The translations under genes were made by a program, and so were the position numbers. Below are positions 54,589-64,000 of a stretch of 64,000 nt of DNA, piece after piece. How positions within the stretch are numbered: the first letter of the stretch is position 1; each line of letters opens with the position of its first letter. The notes beneath the pieces are model-generated. The model was not told the DNA's origin, did no database searches, and saw only the letters and a list, made by a program, of their open reading frames with translations. This DNA is from Lepiota brunneoincarnata (lineage: Eukaryota; Basidiomycota; Agaricomycetes; Agaricales; Agaricaceae), in contig JAEBUN010000002.1 of the NCBI GenBank assembly GCA_023014365.1, positions 3,224,001 through 3,288,000 of the forward strand, in the 5' to 3' direction.

Positions 54589-57121
54589 CTAGTACTTCAC
54601 CTCTCTCATTCTAACCCACAATCCACCCAACACGTACATCGTCAAATGCGTCCTAGGCCTCACCTTCTCCCTCACCTTCCTCCCCGGTTCCTTCCCCTCC
54701 TCCACCTTTCTCCAGTCCTCCGGCACCCTCGCTTCCTCCTCCACCGCCCCCTCTACCACATCCACACTATCAAACCTTTGCAGCAGCCGCACCAGAAAGA
54801 ATGACGCTTCATTGTATGCAAATTGTTGTCCTAGGCAGATCCGAGGCCCCGCATTGAAGGGTAGGAAGATGAACGGGTTCGGCGTTAGGTATTTGTGGAG
54901 GCGGTAATCCAGGAACCGGTCTGGATCGAATTCGAGAGCTAGATCAAAGTAAATCGTGTGCTCTTTCGTTTGGTCGAGTAAGAGACGAACCATCTGGACC
55001 CCAGAGATCCTTCCTTCGGTGCATAATGAATACCGTGTAAGGCGTCCTGTTGAACAAGCAATCAATATTTACGATATTCCCGTCTGTTTTAATAATACCT
55101 TGTATTTGCGGGTATATAATATGGCTTTCCACCAGGCTGCTTCGCAGGCCACAGGATCGCATTCTTCGATGTTCGAATATTAAACGGTCTGCACAATCCC
55201 TTTCAGAATCTCCTGCCCCCATAACACAGATGCACTCACACGACGGGATAAAGCCTCAACGTTTCTATACACAACTTCTCAGGTGTACACGCACGGGAAT
55301 AATAATAAAAAACCACATACCATTGATAACCGCCCTCAAATACTTCATCTCCTTCAAATCCTCATACTCAGGCCTCCGATACGGTCCCACCCTTTCCAAA
55401 ACCTCTTCCCTGAGCCTCCTAAGCACCTCGGGATGCTCAGCAAGCATATACGTCACATACGTCAGCGTACTAGCCGTCTACGCCAACCCTATCAGCCAAA
55501 AACCCAACCACCCCCCTAAAAAAAATAACAATCCAACTCACAGTATCCCTCCCCGCAACAAGCAATGACATAATCTCATCCCTAAGAATAACCGAATCAT
55601 CCGTCTCATTCACCAAATTCTCCAACAACGTCCCACCCTCCTCACCACTCTCTTCACTTTCCCCTCCCTGCCCTTTACCAATACCAGCACCGGTACAACT
55701 CCTGCGCTCTCTCTTCTTTTTCACAGCCTCCTCTACAATCGGCTCAATAAGCTCTTTCACAACCCTCATCGGCTCCTTAATCCTATCCCTTCCAAAACTC
55801 CATCAAAGGCCAATGTTTACCATACCTCGACCGCGTAGCCGTTATCGTCTGCGCCTCTGAGAACGCCTGTGCGAATTTCAGCGAAAAATTTTGTTTTTCA
55901 GTGTCCTTTGTGTTCTTTCCTCCTAAGAACGAGGGATGATAGTGAGGGTAGGGTAGGTTTCCGGAAAGAGATTGGACATCATGGCCAAAAAGGAACTCAG
56001 TGGCAGAGTCCAGTGTGAATCGGCCCACGAGGTCCTGGCGAATTGCGATGGGTCATGAGTATCAAAAACGACGACGGAAGAAGGGGAGAGAGAATCATTT
56101 ACTTGGAAATCTACAGGAATGCCTTCCTTTAACCTTACTGCGAGCTGGTTAAGCGCGTCTTCGGCGTGCCTATCAAAGATGTCAAAGTGGCTTATCCTGT
56201 CTCTATTGAAGAACGGTCTAGTCATTGAGCGATGGAATCTGTTTCCCATGTTTTAATATTGATACTGGGGGGGAGGGGTTGTATGTCAAGTTCGAGAACG
56301 TACTTCCATAATTCCCCATCTGCTGCGAATACACCAGTTCCAAGGAGGGGCTGGAATAACCACCGGGTCTCTGATCCTGTAACATAAGCGCCACTCAGAA
56401 CATTGCAAAATTACCCCTGCACACACACACACGCACACACACACACACCTTTTTCAAATTGTTCAAATTGAGTCGCGAGCATTATCTTGATGTACTCTGG
56501 ATCCGCAGTAAATATCTACGAAAAAAAAACACCCCGCATACATCCACTCAGTACGCCGCAACTCAGCCAACCACCCATACACCAACTCACCCTATTCTCA
56601 AACAAAACCCTATGATTAATCGTATACGACCGGAGATTCTGACAAGTTTCATCTAACCCATCTCCTAGATAGCTCCTTCAGCCAAAAACGATCTTCGGGC
56701 ACAACAAAAAAATAAGAGTGACCTCACACTCACCAATATACCCCGTCCTCACAATCCTCCCCATCCGCACAAGTATCCCCAACCCACCGGGCCACCAATC
56801 CGGCACCCTAGGTGGCAACACCGCACCCAACTTTCTCACCTCCACCCAATCTCTCACATCCTGCCCTAGCACCATCAGCGTCAACGAGAATGGAATCGAA
56901 CACAACATCACGAGGATGAGGTATGCCGTCGATAGAGGCGCGAGACCAGCCAGTGGTGTTCGCACCAATACATAATACAATGTAGAATTGCTGTTGTTAT
57001 TGCAGGAGGAGGAAGAGACGATGGAATTGAGGATGTAGACCGTGAGTGGTGGTGTGATGAGACGTGGTGAGTAGTGCAAGAGGTAGAGGATTCCAGGTGG
57101 GAGGCCGATTTCGCTAACCAT
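54589..57121 (-). CDS. Cytochrome P450, CYP63-like
   Basis: Eleven exons (57121-56734, 56664-56591, 56515-56449, 56376-56304, 56238-56103, 56034-55542, 55477-55321, 55264-55240, 55188-55099, 55046-54991, 54938-54589) sum to 1908 nt once one extra G near 55775 is removed, 635 residues. An N-terminal membrane anchor leads to the WWPGG segment, the I-helix AGRDTTAS (split by an intron), the ExxR-containing ETLRLYP, and the heme loop [10 protein letters not shown] with the cysteine ligand. It resembles the CYP63 family of wood-decay fungi, monooxygenases for aromatic and alkane substrates. A (CA)n tract sits in intron 3. Confidence 0.88.
56420..56449 (+). repeat. (CA)n microsatellite in a P450 intron
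   Basis: About 28 bases of CA repeat with one CG interruption, immediately next to an exon end (minus-strand donor GTGTGTG). Confidence 0.85.
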
Positions 57122-57759
57122 GTTCTAGGGCTGTCCCAAGGCAAGGTAAAGGTGGGAGGAGGGATGGTACCCTTCGTTAAGGGTTTTGTGGAAAAATCAC
57201 CCCTCCCGCCCCTTCAAGACTTCTAAGGAGAACCCCATATCGGGTCAGCCCCACTTGCCCATCAAGGAATAGCGGCTACTCACAGAGAGGGACGAAGAGA
57301 GACAGAGTAAAAGACGCGCGTGAAAAAAAGCTCACAATGGCTACCCGGCTTGCCGAGTTGGCAAGTTGTTTTCTCTCGTCTCACACAGGGTTGGTTCCTC
57401 CGCCGAGTAAAATAAACTTGGCAAATTAAAACGTTCACTCCCCTATGCAACACACGTCTATACCCCCATGTTTTTCTCGCTATCCATTGCCCGAGTTTTA
57501 TACTCAACCGTTGCACAGCCCAAGCCCGAATGACATCAGGACATCAGGAATCTCACACTATGTCCTTCCACCCCACTCAATCACCAGACGTCAATGAACT
57601 TCTCGTCGGTCATCCCGGAACAGCCTGCGTGATAAAGGGGATCTCGGGCATTCTTAGTATAGCTTGGTATAGATCATAGGCCAAGCCAAACCCAGAGAAT
57701 TAAACAAAGCATGCCATACTCAGCTGCAAGGGAGAGAAAAAAAACACTGAGGTATGCGC
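57122..57759. other. Intergenic region between P450 and SEC63
   Basis: Promoter side of the P450 and 3' side of SEC63. No frame or RNA gene supported; the short minus frame 57280-57516 has no recognisable features. Confidence 0.5.
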
Positions 57760-60170
57760 CTAATCACTATCGCTATCGCTGCTACTCTCGTCCCCCTGAT
57801 CATCATCCGTACTACTCTCGTCATCCTCTTCCTCCCCCGCAGGCCGCTTCTTCACCTTCCCACCTCTCATCGCCGCCATCTGTCCTGCAAGTGTATCCTC
57901 GTCCGGATCCGAAATTTCATCCTCAGTCAGCTGCTCGACCGCAGGAGGCTCCTCAATTTTTAGCTATTGCAAACAGTCAACCCAAGTACCTGAAAGCGAG
58001 TAAAATACTCACAGTAATATCCCTTGTAACATCCTCCCCAACGAATGTATCCGATATCAAGTAAATTTTCCATGTAAACAACCCCATATTCTGCGGCGCC
58101 TGGAATTGAATCTTGTATGACCGATAATCCCTCTCATACTCAGCATCTGGGTTCGCATAGGGTACATCCGTGACCTTGAACGGGGGCACGACAACTCGGT
58201 TCAACTTGTCGTCCGCGAGCACAACCCACCATGATGGTTTACGTTCCTGTAAAAGAATGAGTACCGAGCGCCGAAAAAGCCCAAGTAAACTAAGCGTACA
58301 CCAGGCCAGTAGGGCGCATGCGCCTCTCCGTTAGCAATATCCTCCCCTTCAAATTCCTCCGCTTCACTCCTAGAAACCAAAAACTTTTCGTCCTTTTCGT
58401 CGTTATACCTCACACTCTTCTTCGTCTCATCTACACTTAGCTCTCTCCTCTCAATCTTCTTCCCGGGAGGGGCAATGCGGAGTTTAAGTACGAGGAAAAC
58501 GATCGACGCAGGTGCGACAACACGTTCACCAATGACTACACAATCTGCGTGAGTCAAGCATTTTACACAATGCAAGTTACGCACCTTTAAAAGCAGCATC
58601 GAAAACCTCGATGCGACCCCATTTTTCCAGAGCCTTCTTGACATCGCTCGCGCGCCCGTCACTCTTTGATTCAAGCGCTTCTGCAACATCTGTCAGGTTC
58701 CTGACATTCGTAAATCCCTCGGCATCGGACTTTTGGATTGAAGGAAGCTGAGTCAACCGCAGGCGCTCGTTCTCTATGGGAGGAAGAGCCTGAGTGAGAT
58801 ACCCGTGTAAGCGCATGATAACAAGCGTCGGGATCAACCAATTGCGAGAAATCGAGACATTGAGGAGGGCACTCAAAAGTAGCGGGACCTGCAGTAGAAT
58901 TTCCGTTTGTTCTATCCCTGACGTCAGCGACGTTTTCCGCAAAACAAAAAATTCACCCACCCTTCTGCAGCTTCAAATCCGAAATTTCGACCCTCAGGAA
59001 ATGTGCATATATCAGCACTAGCGCCCTTCTTCTCTTCACATGCAGCTTTCCCTCGGAATCCTTTGCAATCTTCCTCACCTCACTCCACTTCGCCCCCGCC
59101 CTCTTTTCAATTTCACTTTCCAGCCTATCAATTGCCACATCTGACTTCCTCGCCCTCGCATCGGGCATCTCAAACTGATACACTTTCCCCAGCGTCCCCA
59201 TCACCTCCTCCATACCGCTCTCCTCTTTCAGACCCTTGAAAAACACAGCCGCCGACCGTGCATGTACACCATCTTTGGTTCTTTGCCTGTTGCCGAACCA
59301 CCACTTTCCTACGAGTGCGGGTAAGGCACCACCAAAGAGCAAGCCATAGAACCCAAGCACCCAGATGTTGTTGTGCGATTCGACGATCCACTTAGGGAGG
59401 GCGATACCCATAGACATTTCTTGCCTTCCGTCGGGGTTACCGTACAATTCCCAGTTTTTGCGGATCGTTTCGTCGGTGAGAGCTTTGTAGGCTTTTGTGA
59501 TTTGGACAAAGCGGTCTTGAATCATGTCGATGGTTTCGTTGAGTGCTGGTTTGACTTTATCGGGGTGACTGCGCAAAACGGGTGAGCGCCTAGTGTGCAA
59601 GGAGCAGTAAATAGTGGACATACTATAGACGCGAGAGTTTTTTGTAGTGTGACTTGATCTCTTTCTCTGTCAAAGTCTGCAGACCATAAGCATACATACG
59701 AACGAAGAGGAAGCCTGGTACTCACGGTGCTAATTCCGAGAATCTCGAATGGGTTGTAGACCTTGCCCTCAATCGTAGCTCCAGAAACCTTGTAGCAAAG
59801 GAATGCGAATAACGACCAGCCCCCGATCAAGAAACACGTCCTATACACAGATACATTAGCTCATATCCAACCAACAAGAAACGCCCATACACACCTCTTG
59901 CTCAAATTGGGCGCAAACAACGACCCTTTTTCTCGCTTCTCAATCTTTGCCCGCTGCTCAACACATGGCCTACACTGACAACCATTCAGCTGTTTCTCTG
60001 CAACACATTTCGTCCATCAACAAAGATCACAGGGAAGAAATCAACTCTCATAACGCACTTGGGGATTTCGTGGCTGAAGACAGCGTCATAGGACTGAGAA
60101 CGAGAACGAGAATGGTGATGAGGAAGTACGCAGCCAGACTGCCGCCCTCATCGTAGTTGTAATTCGCCAT
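57760..60170 (-). CDS. SEC63: SEC63, ER translocon J-protein
   Basis: Part of the Sec61/62/63 complex that pulls post-translational clients into the ER with Kar2/BiP. A start MANYNYDEGG leads into a first membrane helix and a Cys-rich loop. A second helix (CFLIGGWSLFAFLCY) and the luminal J domain follow; the J domain begins near FEILGI and carries HPD (split by an intron: SRL-YHPDKV). A third helix comes near 59350, then the Brl domain, and an acidic tail ending SSSDSDSD with stop TAG at 57760-57762. Several 50-60 nt introns were followed, and the frame looks intact throughout. The acidic tail is the usual Sec62-binding site. Confidence 0.92.
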
Positions 60171-60390
60171 GATGGCTTTGATGAGGAGGAGAACCCAGGT
60201 GAGGTTCCGGTGTTGTGGTTGTAATGAATGTGTGTCGACGTGTTCGTGAGCTGGCGAAAGATTCGAGCGCCTGTCACATACCGCGTAACGAGTGCGTGAC
60301 GGGTGCTTGACTTATTTAGGAACACCCTCTGGAAGAACATATTCAGGGGCGTTGCGAACATAACGCAACCGCTACAGAGATCTCATGGTA

Positions 60391-61079
60391 CAGTCGAATC
60401 TCTCTTAACCGATAGGCCTTGGTCGCACCCTGGCGCTATCGGTTACGACAGATTACCAGGTTTAAAAAAGCAGGGAAAATAGTTTAATATTATGTAATAT
60501 TTTTCGAGATGCAATACATCATACATCACTACTAAAGCATCGTAAGTCAAGCCTTCAAAGAGAAATAATCGGTGATAGATGTGTTCTTGAGAGAAGCAGC
60601 TTGAGTGTGCCAGACTTCATCACTGTAGGCTCTCAATGCATTATCAAGCTGCTGGCTGGATTTTGCATGCTCGGAGTGAGCCAAGAACTGTTGAATGGCT
60701 GCCTGAGCTTGAAGGTAATCATGATGAATCGGAATTGCCTCCTTCAGTACTTCAAGGCCCCCCCTGAGAGCTTGGATTGAAATAGTAGTCATTTTTGAGA
60801 AAGTAACTGTACAGACACAATGTCGAATGTGAGGTAGAATAACGGGTACCAAAAAAATTCATTGCCAACAAAAGCCATACAAAAATTGTTAAGGGTCAGG
60901 CCCCTGTGTTCTACCATTCACTGTTATGGGCGTCTTGCAAGTCCCTATCGGTTATCAGATAGTATAGATTTATCGGTTATGGGTCCAAACGCCTGCTAAC
61001 CAATTTGGTTACAACCACCAACTATCAGTTACGACAGATTATCAGTTTTGACCGCTATGAGTTATGACAGCTTCGACTG
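60391..61079 (-). mobile_element. Short pogo-like element with TA target duplication
   Basis: The left end TA|CAGTCGAATC and right end (inverted) TA|CAGTCGAAGC give a CAGTCGAA terminal repeat between TA dinucleotides, as in pogo/Tigger elements. Repeats of TATCGGTTA and its inverse lie at both ends (60408, 60433, 60949, 60970, 61023). Total length is 689 bp, much shorter than an autonomous copy. The internal ORF encodes a transposase tail. Confidence 0.8.
60547..60852 (-). pseudogene. C-terminal remnant of a pogo/Tigger transposase
   Basis: A 101-codon frame ends NTSITDYFSLKA, like the SITDYF tail of pogo transposases, which includes the PCNA-interacting motif (I-x-x-Y-F core). The DDE core and the N-terminal HTH are absent. 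The first Met lies near the TIR. It may be expressed as a fusion, or not at all. Confidence 0.65.
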
Positions 61080-61900
61080 TAGCTCTGCACCGGCTTTAAC
61101 CCCTCTCACACTCTACTAATAGATCCAGGAGAGTACTTGTCGGCGCTAGTGGCTTTTAAGAACCGCCAAGCCCTGATGTAGTCCCCGGCTCTGATCGTCC
61201 CAAATCTACCGGCAACACATTACCACATTCATTTATAGGGTGCACGGCCGCGTGTCGTATTGTTGAAAAAAGGGTTTTATCGTATGTTGAGGCACCCCAT
61301 CTGCAAAAGGAAGACTGCCCAGGTATCAAATCTTCCAAATTTCCTGATTTTCACTTCAATAGTAGCATGACTTCACGCAAATTAAAGCATCAAATCGACC
61401 GCTGGACGCCACAATACCTTCGAAACGATTGCACAGGTAGTTCGGACGCAACCCACTCAAGGTGTTTTAGTCTCCTAACGCATACCTAAGACTCAGGTCG
61501 CCAGATTGATCCGAGCTCATCTCTGGATGTAACGTTCCCTTTGCTGCATAGTTAGTCTGGCAGGGCATATTCCAGTACCTCGCTGGCATTGATTTTTACC
61601 ACCCATCTTGCTCAATTTAAAACCAGCCTGCTGCAACATGAAGAGCGCTGCAGTAGTTGCCACTGCTCCTGTCTCTCGAGTAAATTCCCGGATGATCGTA
61701 GACACCGATCTCCACGGCGCAGGCAGGTTCTTTGATGATTAGTGCAAGGGGCCAAGCTAAGAACATGGTGACCAATCATTTTTCAGGCAGGCCCTTTCAG
61801 TTCATTCGACGCTTCATTCCGGGAAATCATAACCCTTAGTACATGTTCAAGGCTTCCAATTCTCCAGCACTCATCCGCTCTCCTCTATTTGCAGCACAAG
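61080..61900. other. Gene-free stretch
   Basis: No gene was seen. From about 61555 it is the first copy of the duplicated segment that flanks the cysteine-rich protein gene. The minus frame 61517-61705 lies within that repeated part and matches 62840-62990 on the other copy. Confidence 0.4.
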
Positions 61901-62290
61901 GCATTAGTAACGCCCAGTTCAGCAACAAGCTCCATCCCCATATTTATCTTTGCCAATTTCGGAATAGCCTTGATCACAACTACCAGCGCAGAAAACGGCC
62001 GTGCCGGCCCAGTAGCAACCAGGCGGCGGGGGGTGCCTGGACATCTTCGACGAGCGCAATAGCAGCGATGAAGCCCGTTTTCGTCTGGAAACTTGGGTCA
62101 AATGAGAAGTGTTCGTACCATTCTACGGATCGAGCGCACTGTTATAAGAGAGGATCTAGTGATGCAGGAGAGGACCCCGTCTGCGTCTTTGGAACACTGA
62201 AGATACCTAGTCGACTACACAGTGCCCCCAAATATCGTTGGACAACTTTGAGTAGTCTGTGAAGCGTCTCTAAAGTTGAAAGTGCCACGC
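61555..62290 (-). repeat. First copy of the duplicated cysteine-rich protein locus
   Basis: It pairs with about 62840-63700. Shared segments are ATGTTCCAGT.CCTC.CT.GC-TTGAT (61565 and 62833), ACATGTTCAAGCTTCCAATTC.CAG.ACTCATCC (61841 and 63259) and GTTATAAGAGAG (62139 and 63593). The unit is about 1.3-1.5 kb. Confidence 0.65.
61910..62101 (-). pseudogene. Dead copy of the cysteine-rich secreted protein
   Basis: The PGCYWAGTAVFC...CDQ...YGDGACC block is kept, but the signal peptide region is frame-shifted and shortened. One cysteine is lost (DNCGDG became DKYGDG), and the codon after ACC is TGA where the live copy has TGG. Function is very unlikely. Confidence 0.8.
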
Positions 62291-62830
62291 CGACGAGACC
62301 GGATAATCAGAAGTTATCCAGTGACCATCGGTTGGGTCTATTGACGTGATGGCTCCACGTTCAGCTCTGGTACCGCTCTAATTCTCAGACTACTGATAGA
62401 TATAGGAGGACACTGGTCAATCCTGGTAACTTCTAACGCTGATGGAACACCAAAGGTCTGCTGAAGTCCTAATGGTGAGCTCTAGTTGTCCCAAACACAT
62501 TCTGTGTCTATCAACGGCATATCGCCACATTTATTTGGACTGTGTCTCGTATCGGGACACAACCGTTACAAGCCGGGTAAGGTACCGATTTTTTCCTGGT
62601 GTTCGTTTCAATTGTAGCACAGACAGTTGGGTAATTCGAATTGATTCGAGGGGGCCTCACGGTTCTCCGCCTCGTCACCAGGGCGCTTGTTTCTAGCAAT
62701 ATGTTCCATTTGCGGGGCTGATAACCTATCAGTATGACCTTGCGCCAAATAAAACATCAGCAGTTAAGTTCATTTGAGTTCACTTCCGAACATAACCTTT
62801 CCTTTGAGCGTGATTGGTCTGTGGTTGGGC
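62291..62830. other. Gene-free spacer
   Basis: Between the two copies of the duplicated locus. No protein-like frame or RNA gene. Confidence 0.4.
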
Positions 62831-63298
62831 ATGTTCCAGTGCCTCACTAGCGTTGATCTCTACAATCGACTTTGCGCGATTGAAATCCAGTCAGCTGCAA
62901 CATGGAAACCGCTGTTCCAGTTGCCGCCGTTCCTGTCTCTGCAACCGGTCACCGGATGGATACAGGCGCTGATTTTCACCAGGTGAGCAGCCTTCTTGTT
63001 GCTATGTTGGTGGTTCTGTCCATCGCACCGGTCGTTCGTTAATTGTTTGTAGAGATGTTAATAGAACGATCGGTCGTCCTCGAAGATCAGGAAGGAAGCG
63101 CACCCAGGGGAGACCAGTTTAAGAGCGTGGAGAGCGTGGAGAGCTCTGCGGCGATGGGTGCGACTACGGACTCTGCGCAAATAGGTAGACCATGTCGGCT
63201 CACTCGACACTCCAACACTACATTCATTTTCATACAGGAAATCGTACAACGTAGTACATGTTCAAGCTTCCAATTCTTCAGTACTCATCCACTCTCCT

Positions 63299-63535
63299 TT
63301 ATTTGCAGCATAAAGCCTTATGGCCTGTCCAGCAACAAGCCCCATCACCACAGTTGTCCTTGTCCCTCTCGGTATAATCTTGATCACAGCGACCATTGCA
63401 AAAGACAGCCGTACCGGCCCAGTAACAACCGGCGGGTGCCTGGGCGTCTTTGTCAAGTGCGTCGCCCTCAACTGGGCTGGCCAAGGTGGCGGTGGCAATG
63501 ATAGCAGCGAGTGCAGCAGCAGTTATGAACTTCAT
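63299..63535 (-). CDS. Small cysteine-rich secreted protein
   Basis: 78 residues. The signal peptide is MKFITAAALAAIIATATLAS, followed by a short acidic propeptide (VEGDALDKDAQAP) and a mature part of about 44 residues with eight cysteines (GCYWAGTAVFC...CDQ...DNCGDGACCW...LCCK). Four disulfides are likely. Proteins with a GCYWAGTA opening occur in other basidiomycetes with no established role; an effector or antimicrobial role is possible, not shown. A TTATAA box lies about 60 bp upstream (near 63594-63599). No intron was seen. Confidence 0.82.
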   Translation of the reverse strand: MKFITAAALAAIIATATLASPVEGDALDKDAQAPAGCYWAGTAVFCNGRCDQDYTERDKDNCGDGACCWTGHKALCCK

Positions 63536-63699
63536 TTTGTCTAAAACCTGGGGTCAAATGAGACGTCCGTACACTCTGAGGATGGAGCGCACCGTTATAA
63601 GAGAGCTTTTAATTGGTGATACAGGAGAGGATTTCGTCAGAGATGTTTGGGACTCTGAGGATGCCTAGTCGACTAGCAGTGCTTTTAAATCTCGTTGGG

Positions 63700-64000
63700 T
63701 GCTCTCTTCCCAGATTGGACGTGTTTTGCTAATGAACTCGGATCAGTCCTGGCTCTTTGTCTTTCCTAAATATTGAGGTTAGCGGGTGACTATCAGTAGG
63801 GTTAATAGAGAACTAAATCCACTCTAACTTACGGTCGAAGATAGATTGGCCCTTTCAGCCGCGCAAGCCGTTGGCGGGAATTGGGCCTTTCGGGCGTAAG
63901 TACGCTCCTTTCTACAGACCTCCCTTCTAGCAGATTCTTGGGACCAGTCACTTCTATGCACATATCCTGCGGGCCGGTGCGCTTGGGCGAAAGTAACACA
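63700..64000. other. Gene-free window end
   Basis: No gene, RNA or repeat could be supported. Confidence 0.4.

Noticed and set aside
62774..62986. Small plus-strand ORF as a gene
   Set aside because: It lies in the duplicated flank and the frame is not kept in the other copy.

Overview
The window looks like nuclear DNA of a filamentous basidiomycete of the mushroom-forming class (Agaricomycetes). The evidence is: genes broken by many 45-70 nt GT-AG introns; F-box genes with an N-terminal coiled coil; a copper radical (glyoxal) oxidase; a CYP63-like P450; a Crinkler-kinase fusion; and Gypsy/Copia/pogo elements of fungal type. A Rhizoctonia/Ceratobasidium-like species is my guess only. All calls come from reading and translating the sequence; no database search was run.

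Layout. 1-16.2 kb is nested retroelements. A Copia element on the minus strand (16.0 kb down to beyond base 1) is split by a 13.4 kb Gypsy-type element (178-13588) with 1.3 kb LTRs, TG...CA ends and a 4-bp target duplication. The Gypsy carries an inverted gag, a plus-strand protease ORF and pol joined by a candidate -1 frameshift site, and two spliced minus-strand cargo genes. It is also densely sown with one palindrome, TAAGCTTA. 16.2-26.7 kb is gene-poor and decayed: a five-exon small protein gene, an intact glyoxal oxidase (22761-24913) and a rotted second copy. 25.8-34.2 kb is a tandem F-box array (three long ORFs alternating with relics) ending in a tRNA-Leu, with a half-tRNA relic inside the array.

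34.4-60.2 kb is the housekeeping part: CGI121 (KEOPS) divergent from a membrane-anchored protein disulfide isomerase; class II fructose-bisphosphate aldolase with a 6-nt microexon; an orphan membrane protein; coilin with a truncated neighbour and a distant relic; a GMC oxidoreductase fragment; a Crinkler-kinase; a 1430-residue mitochondrial PPR protein; an orphan membrane protein; a P450; and SEC63. 60.4-64 kb has a short pogo-like element carrying a transposase tail and a tandemly duplicated small cysteine-rich secreted protein, one copy of which is dead.

The genes do not form a single pathway. Secretory functions (PDI, SEC63, P450, glyoxal oxidase, the cysteine-rich protein) are well represented. 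Many conserved genes carry single-base insertions. When the insertions I identified are removed, the spliced lengths become exact multiples of three, so consensus errors are at least as likely as real pseudogenes. The most unusual signals are the TAAGCTTA palindrome array, the antisense genes of the Gypsy element, the CpG-specific decay of both retroelements, and the aldolase microexon.
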